A stretch of 64,000 nucleotides of DNA from Cellulosimicrobium sp. Marseille-Q4280 (GTDB lineage: Bacteria > Actinomycetota > Actinomycetes > Actinomycetales > Cellulomonadaceae). The notes under the pieces are model-generated. The model did no database searches and was not told the origin of the DNA. It saw only the letters and a list, made by a program, of their open reading frames with translations. The stretch lies in NCBI RefSeq assembly GCF_943181405.1, contig NZ_CALPBY010000004.1, positions 372,001 through 436,000 of the forward strand. The letters are read 5' to 3'. The translations under genes were made by a program, and so were the position numbers. Position 1 is the first letter of the stretch, and each line of letters opens with the position of its first letter. Of this stretch, positions 24,574 through 33,776 are shown one piece after another.

Positions 24574-25398
24574 ATGGCCAAGAACTCCACGCCCGACTTC
24601 GTGCTGCGTCCGTTCGAGGGGCTGCCCGGCGAGACCGACTGGGTCGCGATGCGCGAGGTCGTGCCCTCGGCCACCGCGACGGCCCGCACGACCGCCGAGC
24701 ACGGGTCGCGCGACGTCCTCGTCGTCACCGTCCTCCCCGCCGGCTGGGCGGCGCTGCACCGTCAGGACGGGGTCGTCCTGCTCGCCGTCCAGACGCTCGC
24801 CGGCTCCGGCGACACGAGCCGTGACCTCGCTGCGGCGCTCCTCGAGGCGATCGACGTCGAGCCGGGCACCTCGGTCGAGCTCGGCGCCCTCCCCGGCGCG
24901 GGGCCGCGACTGCAGGACGTCCTCGACCTCGACGTCCCGTTCGAGGTGACGGTCCACGAGGACTTCGCGTACTGGCTCGACCCGACGCAGGAGGTCACGC
25001 CCGACGTTCAGGCGTCGCTCGACGAGGCGGCGGGCTCGATGGTCCCGACCGTGAAGCTCGACGCCGTCCCGTCCGCGTACTGGTGCCGCATGTCGCGCGA
25101 GTTCCTGCGCTGGGCCCGGCCCGAGCCGGAGGACGCGCTCATCGATGGGATCTCGCGCCTGCACGCGCGCCGCGAGTCGGGCCTCGCCGACGGGAAGTTC
25201 GTCGGTGCGTTCCGCTCGAGCGGGCTGCTCGTGCCCGTGTGGGAGCTCCCGCGCGGCACGGAGGCCGACGAGCTCGAGGGCCCGGTCGCCGAGCTCGACG
25301 CGCGCCTCGCCGAGGCGCTGGCCGTCACCGAGCCGCTCGACGCGAACGAGCGCCGCGCCCGCGCGGGCATCGTGTCGCGCCAGGTCACGCTGCGCTGA
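24574..25398 (+). CDS. DUF5926 family protein
   Basis: A 274-residue actinobacterial protein of DUF5926. The typical opening FVLRPFEGLPGETDWVAMRE is present at residues 10-29. The middle carries FEVTVHEDFAYWLDP near residue 130, and the end has ALDANERRARAGIVSRQVTLR-like basic residues. There is no signal peptide or membrane segment. No activity is known for the family. The ATG has TAGACT seven bases upstream and no ribosome site, so it is leaderless. It sits 38 bp downstream of the pirin terminator. Confidence 0.85.
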   Translation: MAKNSTPDFVLRPFEGLPGETDWVAMREVVPSATATARTTAEHGSRDVLVVTVLPAGWAALHRQDGVVLLAVQTLAGSGDTSRDLAAALLEAIDVEPGTSVELGALPGAGPRLQDVLDLDVPFEVTVHEDFAYWLDPTQEVTPDVQASLDEAAGSMVPTVKLDAVPSAYWCRMSREFLRWARPEPEDALIDGISRLHARRESGLADGKFVGAFRSSGLLVPVWELPRGTEADELEGPVAELDARLAEALAVTEPLDANERRARAGIVSRQVTLR

Positions 25399-25621
25399 CA
25401 CGCTGGACGGCCTCCGCGCCGACCGCTCGCACGGCGGGTCCGGTGTCGCTCCGGCACCGGACCGGCCGTGCGGCAGGCTCTGTCCGTCGGGGCCGGGGTC
25501 GAGTAGGATCCCGGGCGGCGTCGGGAGATCTCGTGACGCACCGCGAAGGGTTCGCCGCAGATCTCGGGCGACACTCCTGGCGATTCTGCGGTCAACTCTT
25601 TGCACTACTAGGCTGGGCGGC

Positions 25622-26509
25622 GTGAACGCGGACCATCGGTCGACCGAGACGAGGAGCGAGCCTGGGCGCGGCGTGCCCGCGAAGGCAGCGTCTCCCCAGC
25701 CCCCGACCTACCTCTCGGCGTCCGGCACCCGGGCGAGGACCCCACGACCGACGCACGACGGTGCCCGCAGCGGCCGTGCCGTCCGCCAGCGCGTCGCGGT
25801 GATCATCCCGGCGAAGGACGAGTCCCGGCGCATCGCCGCGACGGTCCGCGCGGCCAAGGCGATCCCGCACGTCGACCTCGTGCTCGTCGTGGACGACGGG
25901 AGCGAGGACGACACCCAGCACGTCGCGCGCGAGGCGGGGGCCGTCGTCGTGCGCCACTCCCACAACCGCGGCAAGGCGGCGGCCATGGAGACCGGCGCCG
26001 CGGTCGTCGCGATGCGCGACGCCCCGGACCGCCCGCCACGCCTGCTGCTCTTCATCGACGGCGACCTCGGCGAGAGCGCCGTCAACACGGCGCCTCTCGT
26101 GCCGCCGGTCCTGGAGGGGCACTCCGACGTCGCGATCGCCCTCCTGCCGCCGCAGCCCGGCGCCGGCGGGCGCGGGATCGTCGTGGGCGCCGCACGCCGC
26201 GCGATCCAGTCGATGACCGGGTGGACGCCCACGCAGCCCCTCTCGGGCATGCGCTGCCTGACGCGTGAGGCCTTCGAGGCGGCCACGCCGCTGGCGCGCG
26301 GCTGGGGCGTGGAGACCGGCATGACCATCGACCTGCTCCGCCAGGGGTACGTGGCGGTCGAGGTGCCGTGCGACCTGCGGCACCGAGCGTCGACCAACGA
26401 CCTCAAGGGGCAGCTCCACCGGGCCGCCCAGTACCGCGACGTGCTCGTGGCCGTGAACGCGCGCAAGGTGCGCTACGCCGTCGACAAGGTGCGAACGGCC
26501 ACGAGGTAG
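25622..26509 (+). CDS. glycosyltransferase family 2 protein
   Basis: A 295-residue GT2 enzyme. Residues 1-55 are a basic, Ser/Thr-rich leader. The GT-A domain starts at VAVIIPAKDESRRIAATVRA near residue 60, has the UDP-binding VLVVDDGSEDDTQHVAREAG near 90 and the DxD-like FIDGDLGES near 145. It resembles polyisoprenyl-phosphate sugar transferases but lacks any membrane segment. The GTG is preceded by TAGGCT seven bases upstream (leaderless). The gene is followed convergently by the giant duplicated membrane protein, and its TAG stop is formed by the CGAGGTAG element. Together with the lipid kinase it suggests an envelope glycolipid function, by inference. Confidence 0.88.
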   Translation: MNADHRSTETRSEPGRGVPAKAASPQPPTYLSASGTRARTPRPTHDGARSGRAVRQRVAVIIPAKDESRRIAATVRAAKAIPHVDLVLVVDDGSEDDTQHVAREAGAVVVRHSHNRGKAAAMETGAAVVAMRDAPDRPPRLLLFIDGDLGESAVNTAPLVPPVLEGHSDVAIALLPPQPGAGGRGIVVGAARRAIQSMTGWTPTQPLSGMRCLTREAFEAATPLARGWGVETGMTIDLLRQGYVAVEVPCDLRHRASTNDLKGQLHRAAQYRDVLVAVNARKVRYAVDKVRTATR

Positions 26510-26515
26510 CCGTCC
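26502..26515 (+). repeat. solitary CGAGGTAG element providing the GT2 stop
   Basis: ACGAGGTAGCC includes the stop codon TAG of the glycosyltransferase gene. It is a truncated copy with no partner arm seen in the 55 bp before the convergent gene ends. Confidence 0.5.
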
Positions 26516-26564
26516 CCGGCCGTCCCGCTCGAGGCGGTGCGGGCGGTGCGTGCCGTGCGGGCCC

Positions 26565-29500
26565 TCAGGTGGTCCGGCCAGGTCCTGCCGTGACCGCGTC
26601 CTGCCCCGCGCTCGTGCTCCGTCGGACGACCGCGCCGTCGGGCACGTCGCCGTCCGGGCCGTCGGGCGCGGGGTCCCCGGCCGCGTGGAGCGCGGCGAGC
26701 GTGAGCAGGGGCACCGCCGGGATCAGGGCGATGAGAGCGATGCGCACCCCGAAGTCGTTGACGACCGACCCGGCCACGCACACGATCCACAGCGCCAGGA
26801 CCGTCGGGCGCAGGAGCGGCCAGGCCGCCTCGGTGCGCGCGAACCAGCGCGGCGTGAACCGGCGCGGCGCGAAGAGGAGCAGGGCTGCCGCGACGAGCAC
26901 GAGGATCGTGATCCAGACGGGCACGCCGCCCAGCACCGACCGGAGCGCGTAGCCCGCCTTGCGCAGGAGCGTCTCCCAGGCCGAGCCGTCGACGACCTGC
27001 TCGACGAAGCGGCCGAGGTGCGAGCGCTGGTCCGCGGGGCGCAGGTAGTCCAGCACGCCGACCGCGGCCACGGCCGCGACGCCCGCCGCCGCCACCACGA
27101 GGAACCGTCGCCACGTGACGCGCGCGCCCGACGCCGCGAGGCCCAGCACCGCGAAGGCCGGCACGACGACGAGCCCGCCACCGAGGTCGGCACCGAGCGT
27201 CGGCCACACGTCGACGACCATGGTCACGACGCCGATCCCGGCGACGACCGCGGCGGCCGTGCGCGGGCGCTCGCGCCGCACGAGCCACTGCGCGAGCGCC
27301 GCGGCGAGCACGAGAGCCGCGACCGCGTACACGGAGAACGTCGGGTTGCCGAAGCCGTAGAACCGCGCGCCGAACGTCGGTGCGGAGCCCAGCGGGCTCG
27401 CCCGGTTGAGCGGCGTCCCCACGAGCGCGTCGAGCGTGAGCACGCCGAACGTGATCCCCGCGACGAGGCCAGGGCCGAGCCACACGGGTCGCCGTGGGGC
27501 GAGCGCGCCGAGGCCCGCGACGGCGGCGGTCGAGAGCACGGTCGCGACCACCATCGCGACCGTCTGCTCGCCGAACCGCCACCAGCCGGTGAGCGACACG
27601 ACGAACGCGGCGGCGGGAACCGCCGCGACGACGAGCGCCGCCCCGCGGGCCCAGCGGGCCGCGCGCGCCCAGCGCAGCCGGGCACGGTCGCCCGTGGCCC
27701 GTCGTGCGCGCGGCGCGAGCAGCAGGCACAGCCCCGCGAGCGCCAGGCCCGCGTAGAACGGGACGTCGACGAAGTACGTGTACACGGCGCGGCGCACGTG
27801 GTCCCGGGACGTGAGGTCGGCGAGCGCGTCCGCGGTGGTCGCCGCGTCCGGGGGGCGCGGGGTGCCCCACGCGAGCGGCGTGTCCTGCACGCGCACCGGC
27901 GGTGCGAGCGCCGCGGCGTCGAGGATCGTCGCGGGCACGTCGAGCACGCGGGCGACTCCGTCCGTCCGGGTCGCCGCGCTCGTGAGGTACCGGGCCTGCT
28001 CGGGGCCGTCCGACGACGGCCGGACGAGCGCGGTGCCGAGCACCGGCCGGCCGCCCGGCGTCCCGGTCACGTCGACGACGAGCACGGTGGTCCTGGCGGG
28101 CACCCGGTCGAGCACGGCGTCGACCGTCGCGTCGACGGCCGCGAGCCGCTCGGCGCGCAGCGCGTCGCGGACGGCGGTGCGCTCTTCCGGGGGGAGCGTC
28201 GGGTCGGCGGGCGGGGCCGTCGCGTCCCCGGCGTCGACGACCGTCACCGGGCAGTCGTACGCGTCGCCGTCGGCCGTGGTGGCATCGGCCAGCTCGCGGT
28301 AGCGCGCGACGTCCCCGTCCGCGTCGGCGAGCGCGAGGGCGGCACCCGGTCCGACGGCGGTCGCGCACGCCGCGCGCCCGGCCCTGGCGAACGTGTCGCC
28401 CAGGACGCCGAGGCGCGCCTGGTACCCGGAGCCCTGCTGGAGCGCGACGAGGTCGTCCCAGCCGTCGACCCGGGCGCCGTCGCCGGCAGGGACGGGCTGC
28501 GCCGTCGGGCACTCCCACGTGCCGTCCGCGGCCCGGCCGGACGCGACCTCGGTGAGCTGTCCGGCGGAGAGCGCGAGCCACCCGCCCGCGGTGCACCGGC
28601 TCGCGGCGCCCGTCGGCTGCGCGACGCCCGCGGCGCCCGCGCCGTCGGTGAGCAGCGCGTTGAGCGTCGGGGTGCGCAGCTCGGCGACGTCCTCCCACGT
28701 GACGCCGGTCGTGCCCACGACGACGAGCGGTCGGTCGGTCGCGACGGCGTCCGCCCGGGTGGGGGAGACCTCGGCGCCCGCTCGCGCCGCCGCCGACGCG
28801 GGGCGCAGGCCGCTCGAGCCCAGGACCGCCGAGGCGAGCAGGACCACGAGCAGGAGGCCACCGCCGACGGCGAGCAGCATCGACGGCATCCGGCGGACGC
28901 CCGGCTCGGGCAGCGCGCGCCCCTGCAGCGCGCGATCCGGCCGGTCGCGCCCCGCCGTCGGAGCCGCGGCGGGCAGCGCGGTGAACCCCGGCACGACCAT
29001 CGCGGCGCCGACGACGAGCACCATCGCGCCGATGATCACGCCCGAGTCGTTGAGCAACGACCCGACGCCCGCCACGACCACGAGCGACACGACGACGGGG
29101 CGCAGCAGCGACCACCTCTCGTACGCGCGGGCGACCTCGGGCAGTCGCGCCCGGTCCGGCCGCAGCACCGCGAGGGCCACGAGGACGACGAGCACCGCCG
29201 CGACCGCCCCGACCGGGTTCGCGACGGTCGCCCACGCACCGAGAGCCTTCCGCCAGACCACCTCGAGGGCACCGCCGTCGACGACCGTCTGGACGAACCC
29301 GCCGAGGTGCGACGAGCCGCCGGGCAGGAGCCAGTCGACCACCGCGACGAGCGCGACCGCGAGGACTGTCACGGCCGCGACGACGAGCACGCGCGCTCCC
29401 GTGATGCGGACCTGCGCGACGAGCAGCGCGAGGACCGCGAACGCGGGGACGAGCGCGAGGATCCCGCCGAAGTCGGCGCCGAACGCGGGCCAGCCGTCGA

Positions 29501-31145
29501 TGACGACCGTCACGAGGCCGACGGCGACGACGCACCACGCCGCGAGGCGTCGCCGGCCGCGGCCGATCGCCGCCGTCGCGAGACCGCCGGCGAGGACGAG
29601 GCCCGCGACGGCGTACACCGCGAACGTCACGTTGTTGAAGCCGTAGAACCGCGTGAAGCCGACGACGGCCGACGTCCCGAGGAGCGACGCCTGCTGGAGG
29701 GTCGTGCCGGTCGCGCCGTCCACGGTGAGGACGAGCCAGGTGACCCCGGCGAGCGCCGTCGGGAGCGCCCACGGCTCCCGGGGCAGGAGCCGCGACACCC
29801 CCCAGGCGGCGAGGGCCACGACGACGGCGCTCACCGCGAGCGCGAGCGTGAGGGCTGCGGCGGGCGAGCTCCAGACCCACCACCGGGACAGGCTCGCGAG
29901 CGACGCGGCGACCGGGGCCGAGGCCGCGATCATCAGCACGGCGGTGACGACGCGGCGCCCTGCCGGACCGGGACGCGCGGGCTCGCCGCGCCGGGCGGCG
30001 GAGCGTCTGACCCACAGCGCGCCGCCGAGAGTCGCGACGAGGGTCGCCACGAGCAGGCCGACGAGCACCGGGTAGTGCGTCGGGATGGTGCTCGTCAGGA
30101 CGTTGAGGTATTGGCGGTTCTCGACCGTGCGCGCCACGTCGAGGCGGCGGGTCTCGCCGAGCTCGAGCGGCGCGCCGACGAGACCCTCGGTGCTCCCGCC
30201 CGCCGCCTCGACGACCGTCGCGGTGAGGTCGACGAGCTGGACGATGCCGTCCTTCTGCGTGCTCGGCGAGTGCAGCCACTGCCCCGTCGCCTCGCCCTTG
30301 CGCCAGTCGACGACGACCTGGAGCCCCGGCTCGCCCACGGGGTCGGCCGAGATGCCCGCGACGAGGACGCGCGTTCCCCGCGCGACCTCGCCCATGACGC
30401 GGTCGAGCGTGTCGTCGAGCGCGTCGAGGCTCTCGCCACGACCCGCGGCGGTGTCGACGAGCTCGCCCTGGTCCACGACCGTGACGTCGCACGCCTCGAG
30501 CCCGCCCTCGGGCAGGGCGTCCAGCGTCGGCGCGTACCGGGCGACGTGGCCCGTGCCGTCGGCCAGCATGAGGGCCGCGCCCGGTCCGACGGCCGTCGTG
30601 CAGACCCCCGTGGGCGCGAGGCGCGCGGCGAGGGTCCCGGGCGCGTGCTGCGTCGCCGTCGGCGGGTCCGCCTCGGTGGCGGGCGTGACGAGCGTCGACC
30701 AGCCGGGGACGTCGACGGGGGCCGGTGTCGTGGCCCCGACCGGCGTGGGAATCGGCGGGCACCCGGTCGCCGCCGGGTCCTCGGCGGTCGTCGAGCCGGC
30801 GTCCGCGGTCCCGTCGGGGACGGGCTCCGCGACGTGCTCGGCGGTCGAGATCGTCTGCCCGGCGGAGAGCGTGAGCCAGGCGTCGGTGGGGCACGTGCGC
30901 CCGACGTTCATCGACGCCACCGACCCGGACCGGATCATCGTCCACAGCGACGGTGTCGCCGAGGGGGAGACGTCGCTCCAGTAGAGGCCGGCGACGGCGA
31001 CGAGGACCACCGGCTCGGGGTCGTGCGTCGGCACGGTCGTGGCGTCGTCCGTCTCGGCCCCCGCGGCCGTGAGCGCGGGGAGGCCGAGGAGCACCACGGC
31101 CAGCAGGGTGAGGACGGCACGAGCACCGCGGGCCGGGAAGGTCAC
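26565..31145 (-). CDS. giant tandem-duplicated ecto-domain/polytopic membrane protein, function unknown
   Basis: A 1526-residue protein. Two homologous halves (1-752 and 753-1526) each consist of a signal-anchor, an exported domain of about 320 residues, and about ten membrane helices. The ecto-domains share the patterns TLSAGQ/ALSAGQ, AVGPGAALMLADGTGHVARY/AVGPGAALALADADGDVARY and VTVVD near the end, with some likeness to alkaline-phosphatase-fold enzymes (VVLVAVAGLYWSD; VVVGTTGVTWED), although the metal Asp expected there is absent. The membrane parts share FYGFNNVTF/FYGFGNPTF, WPAFGADFGG/WPTLGADLGG and LNDSGVII/VNDFGVRI. The second half starts at Met753 with a hydrophobic run like a signal peptide, suggesting fusion of two genes. 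The GTG start follows TACGCT six bases upstream (leaderless). It is followed by a short linker to the DGK gene. Confidence 0.8.
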   Translation of the reverse strand: MTFPARGARAVLTLLAVVLLGLPALTAAGAETDDATTVPTHDPEPVVLVAVAGLYWSDVSPSATPSLWTMIRSGSVASMNVGRTCPTDAWLTLSAGQTISTAEHVAEPVPDGTADAGSTTAEDPAATGCPPIPTPVGATTPAPVDVPGWSTLVTPATEADPPTATQHAPGTLAARLAPTGVCTTAVGPGAALMLADGTGHVARYAPTLDALPEGGLEACDVTVVDQGELVDTAAGRGESLDALDDTLDRVMGEVARGTRVLVAGISADPVGEPGLQVVVDWRKGEATGQWLHSPSTQKDGIVQLVDLTATVVEAAGGSTEGLVGAPLELGETRRLDVARTVENRQYLNVLTSTIPTHYPVLVGLLVATLVATLGGALWVRRSAARRGEPARPGPAGRRVVTAVLMIAASAPVAASLASLSRWWVWSSPAAALTLALAVSAVVVALAAWGVSRLLPREPWALPTALAGVTWLVLTVDGATGTTLQQASLLGTSAVVGFTRFYGFNNVTFAVYAVAGLVLAGGLATAAIGRGRRRLAAWCVVAVGLVTVVIDGWPAFGADFGGILALVPAFAVLALLVAQVRITGARVLVVAAVTVLAVALVAVVDWLLPGGSSHLGGFVQTVVDGGALEVVWRKALGAWATVANPVGAVAAVLVVLVALAVLRPDRARLPEVARAYERWSLLRPVVVSLVVVAGVGSLLNDSGVIIGAMVLVVGAAMVVPGFTALPAAAPTAGRDRPDRALQGRALPEPGVRRMPSMLLAVGGGLLLVVLLASAVLGSSGLRPASAAARAGAEVSPTRADAVATDRPLVVVGTTGVTWEDVAELRTPTLNALLTDGAGAAGVAQPTGAASRCTAGGWLALSAGQLTEVASGRAADGTWECPTAQPVPAGDGARVDGWDDLVALQQGSGYQARLGVLGDTFARAGRAACATAVGPGAALALADADGDVARYRELADATTADGDAYDCPVTVVDAGDATAPPADPTLPPEERTAVRDALRAERLAAVDATVDAVLDRVPARTTVLVVDVTGTPGGRPVLGTALVRPSSDGPEQARYLTSAATRTDGVARVLDVPATILDAAALAPPVRVQDTPLAWGTPRPPDAATTADALADLTSRDHVRRAVYTYFVDVPFYAGLALAGLCLLLAPRARRATGDRARLRWARAARWARGAALVVAAVPAAAFVVSLTGWWRFGEQTVAMVVATVLSTAAVAGLGALAPRRPVWLGPGLVAGITFGVLTLDALVGTPLNRASPLGSAPTFGARFYGFGNPTFSVYAVAALVLAAALAQWLVRRERPRTAAAVVAGIGVVTMVVDVWPTLGADLGGGLVVVPAFAVLGLAASGARVTWRRFLVVAAAGVAAVAAVGVLDYLRPADQRSHLGRFVEQVVDGSAWETLLRKAGYALRSVLGGVPVWITILVLVAAALLLFAPRRFTPRWFARTEAAWPLLRPTVLALWIVCVAGSVVNDFGVRIALIALIPAVPLLTLAALHAAGDPAPDGPDGDVPDGAVVRRSTSAGQDAVTAGPGRTT

Positions 31146-31243
31146 CGGACCAGCGTACGGGGGCGGGTCCGTGCCGTCGGGGCGCCCGGGGGTCACGACG
31201 AGGGTCCGACCGGAACGCTCACGCCCCCTCCACGGGGTCCGGC

Positions 31244-32395
31244 TCAGGCGGTGCGCACCACGAGCGCCCCGGGGTCGACCCGGCACTCGAGCTCGACCGC
31301 CTGGCCGAGCACGTCGCCGTCGACCTGCGCCTGCTCGCCGCCCTCGACGCGGACGCGCACCCGGCGGGCCCGGGTGTGGTCGATCCGGCCGATCTTCGCG
31401 GGCAGCTCGTTGCGCACGCCGAAGCCCTGCATGACGACCTCGCCGAACAGCTGGGCCCACCCCACGATCCCGCCGCGCGTGTCGACCGCCGCGACGTCGA
31501 GCACGCCGTCGTCGATGACGGCGTCGGGCAGGAGCGTGATGCCTCCCGGCAGCCGCCCGCAGTTGCCGATCATGAGCGAGCGCAGGCGCGCGTCCACCGG
31601 CGGCCGGTCGTCGAGCTGGATGGTGGCACGCATGCGGCGACCGTGCAGGTGGCGGATCCCCGCGACGAAGTACGCCATCCAGCCGACCTTCGCCTTGAGG
31701 ACGTCGTCCGCGTCGGCGACCATCGCGGCGTCGAACCCGAGCCCGGCGATCACGAGGAAGATGTGCTCCTTGCCGCCCGGGCCGTCCGGGGGCGTGACCG
31801 GGGGGATGCGGTCCTCGTCGCCCGGGACCTCGCCGGGCTTCTCCGCCCAGCGCAGGACGCGGGCCCACCCGACGTCTACCGGGCGGTCGGCGCCGGCGAT
31901 GACGACCCGCAGCGCGGCACGCGCGTCGCCGACCGGGAGGTCGAGGTTGCGCGCGAGGAGGTTGCCCGTGCCGACGGGGACCAGGCCCATCGGGCGTCCG
32001 CTGCCGACCATCGCCTCGGCGACCGCACGCACCGTCCCGTCGCCGCCCACCGCGACGACGACGTCCGCGCCCCTGGCGAGCGCCGCGCGCGTCTGACCGA
32101 CGCCCGGGTCCTCGATCGTCGTCTCGAGCCAGAGCGGGGCGGGGAGCGCGGCCTCCGCGAAGGTGGCGCGCACCGTGGCCTCGAGGGCGGGGACGCCGGG
32201 CTTCGACGGGTTGGCGACGAACGCGACGAGCTCGCGCGGGTCGTCCTCCGGCCCCTCGGCGTCCGGCGCGCCGCCCGCCGCGCGCTCCACGGCGCGGCGC
32301 TGGCGCTCCTGCTGCGCACGCAGCGACAGCACGAGCACGAGCGCGACCAGCGCGACCGCGAGGGCGGCGAACGCCAGCCACAGCTCCCATCTCAT
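31244..32395 (-). CDS. membrane-anchored diacylglycerol kinase family protein
   Basis: A 383-residue lipid kinase of the DAGK_cat/YegS/LCB5 family. Residues 5-27 form one membrane helix (WLAFAALAVALVALVLVLSL), followed by a basic linker. The kinase domain begins near VAFVANPSKPG at residue 55, with the nucleotide-binding AVGGDGTVRAVAEA near 112 and GLVPVGTGNLLARNLDLP near 135. The C-terminal sandwich has VDVGWARVLRW and VIDDGVLDVAAVDT. It phosphorylates a diacylglycerol- or sphingoid-like lipid. ATG is preceded by TACGGT seven bases upstream (leaderless). It precedes the giant membrane protein by 98 bp on the same strand and is divergent from serS. Confidence 0.88.
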   Translation of the reverse strand: MRWELWLAFAALAVALVALVLVLSLRAQQERQRRAVERAAGGAPDAEGPEDDPRELVAFVANPSKPGVPALEATVRATFAEAALPAPLWLETTIEDPGVGQTRAALARGADVVVAVGGDGTVRAVAEAMVGSGRPMGLVPVGTGNLLARNLDLPVGDARAALRVVIAGADRPVDVGWARVLRWAEKPGEVPGDEDRIPPVTPPDGPGGKEHIFLVIAGLGFDAAMVADADDVLKAKVGWMAYFVAGIRHLHGRRMRATIQLDDRPPVDARLRSLMIGNCGRLPGGITLLPDAVIDDGVLDVAAVDTRGGIVGWAQLFGEVVMQGFGVRNELPAKIGRIDHTRARRVRVRVEGGEQAQVDGDVLGQAVELECRVDPGALVVRTA

Positions 32396-32493
32396 GGGCG
32401 CCACCGTAGTCCCCGGCCTCTCGACGCAGCCCCGGGCCGGTCCGGTCGGGGACCCTCCGGCCCGCAGGCCTCCGCGTTCGTTAGGCTGCACGG

Positions 32494-33774
32494 GTGATCG
32501 ACCTCCGCCTCCTGCGCGACAACCCCGACCTCGTCCGAGCCAGCCAGGTCGCCCGTGGTGACGACCCCGCGCTCGTCGACTCCGCCCTCGACGCCGACGC
32601 GCGCCACCGCGCGTCGCTCACCGAGTTCGAGCAGCTGCGTGCGGAGCAGAAGTCCCTCGGGAAGCAGGTCGCCCAGGCGCAGGGCGAGGAGAAGACGGCG
32701 CTGCTCACGCGCACCAAGCAGCTCGCGCAGGACGTCAAGGCCCGCCAGGCCGACGCCGACGCCGCGGCCGAGGAGCTCCGTGGCCTGCAGTACCGCATCT
32801 CGAACGTCATCGCGGGTGCCCCTCCCGGCGGCGAGGACGACTACGTCGTGCTGCGCGAGGAGGGCACGATCCGCGACTTCGCGGCGGAGGGCTTCACGCC
32901 GCGCGACCACCTCGACATCGGCGAGGGCCTGCGCGCGATCGACACCGAGCGCGGCGCCAAGGTGTCGGGCGCGCGGTTCTACTACCTCACCGGCGTCGGG
33001 GCGCGGCTCGAGCTCGCGCTGCTCAACGCGGCGATGGACCAGGCGATCGCGGCGGGGTTCACGCCCGTCATCACGCCGACCCTCGTGCGGCCCGAGGTCA
33101 TGCAGGGCACCGGGTTCCTCGGCGCGCACGCGGACGAGGTCTACCGGCTCGAGGCCGACGACCTCTACCTCGTCGGCACGAGCGAGGTCGCGCTCGCGGG
33201 CTACCACGCGAACGAGATCGTCGACCTGTCGGACGGGCCGCTGCGCTACGCCGGCTGGAGCGCGTGCTACCGCCGCGAGGCCGGCTCGTACGGCAAGGAC
33301 ACGCGCGGCATCATCCGCGTGCACCAGTTCCACAAGGTCGAGATGTTCTCGTGGTGCGACCCGGCCGACGCCGAGGCCGAGCACCAGCGCCTCCTCGGCT
33401 GGGAGGAGGAGATGCTGCGCAAGGCCGAGCTGCCCTACCGCGTCATCGACACCGCCGCCGGGGACCTCGGGTCGAGCGCCGCGCGGAAGTTCGACTGCGA
33501 GGCGTGGCTGCCCACGCAGAACCGCTATCTCGAGCTCACGTCGACGTCGAACTGCACCACGTTCCAGGCCCGCCGCCTCGGCGTGCGCGAGCGCGTCGAG
33601 GTCGACGGCCGGACGGAGACGCGGACCGTCGCGACGCTCAACGGCACGCTCGGCACGACGCGCTGGATCGTGGCGATCCTCGAGAACCACCAGCAGGCCG
33701 ACGGCTCGGTCCGCGTGCCCGAGGGGCTGCGGCCCTACCTCGGCGGCCTCGAGGTCCTCGAGCCGGTCCGCTGA
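32494..33774 (+). CDS. serS: serine--tRNA ligase
   Basis: The 426-residue class II synthetase charging tRNA-Ser (two tRNA-Ser genes are also in this window, at 49.9 and 52.2 kb). The N-terminal long coiled-coil tRNA-binding arm covers residues 25-110 ([20 protein letters not shown]). Motif 1 lies around [15 protein letters not shown], motif 2 is [20 protein letters not shown] near 260, and motif 3 is [16 protein letters not shown] near 385. The GTG start is preceded by TAGGCT six bases upstream (leaderless). It is followed by a HAD gene after two bases, so they likely form an operon. Confidence 0.97.
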   Translation: MIDLRLLRDNPDLVRASQVARGDDPALVDSALDADARHRASLTEFEQLRAEQKSLGKQVAQAQGEEKTALLTRTKQLAQDVKARQADADAAAEELRGLQYRISNVIAGAPPGGEDDYVVLREEGTIRDFAAEGFTPRDHLDIGEGLRAIDTERGAKVSGARFYYLTGVGARLELALLNAAMDQAIAAGFTPVITPTLVRPEVMQGTGFLGAHADEVYRLEADDLYLVGTSEVALAGYHANEIVDLSDGPLRYAGWSACYRREAGSYGKDTRGIIRVHQFHKVEMFSWCDPADAEAEHQRLLGWEEEMLRKAELPYRVIDTAAGDLGSSAARKFDCEAWLPTQNRYLELTSTSNCTTFQARRLGVRERVEVDGRTETRTVATLNGTLGTTRWIVAILENHQQADGSVRVPEGLRPYLGGLEVLEPVR

Positions 33775-33776
33775 GC

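Noticed and set aside
28800-28960. A frameshift or two separate genes in the middle of the giant protein.
   Set aside because: The frame is open through the junction, the linker is a normal basic cytoplasmic loop, and no ribosome site or TANNNT element precedes Met753 clearly; kept as one gene, with resequencing suggested.
26550-32096. A very long + strand open frame (1848 codons) across the duplicated membrane protein.
   Set aside because: It is antisense to a strongly protein-like minus-strand gene, is Arg/Glu/His-rich with no family pattern, and crosses gene boundaries; such frames are common in GC-rich DNA.
31146-32390. An in-frame upstream extension of the giant protein through the diacylglycerol kinase gene.
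   Set aside because: The kinase is in another frame with clear motifs, and a TANNNT element six bases before GTG 31145 marks the start of the giant protein.
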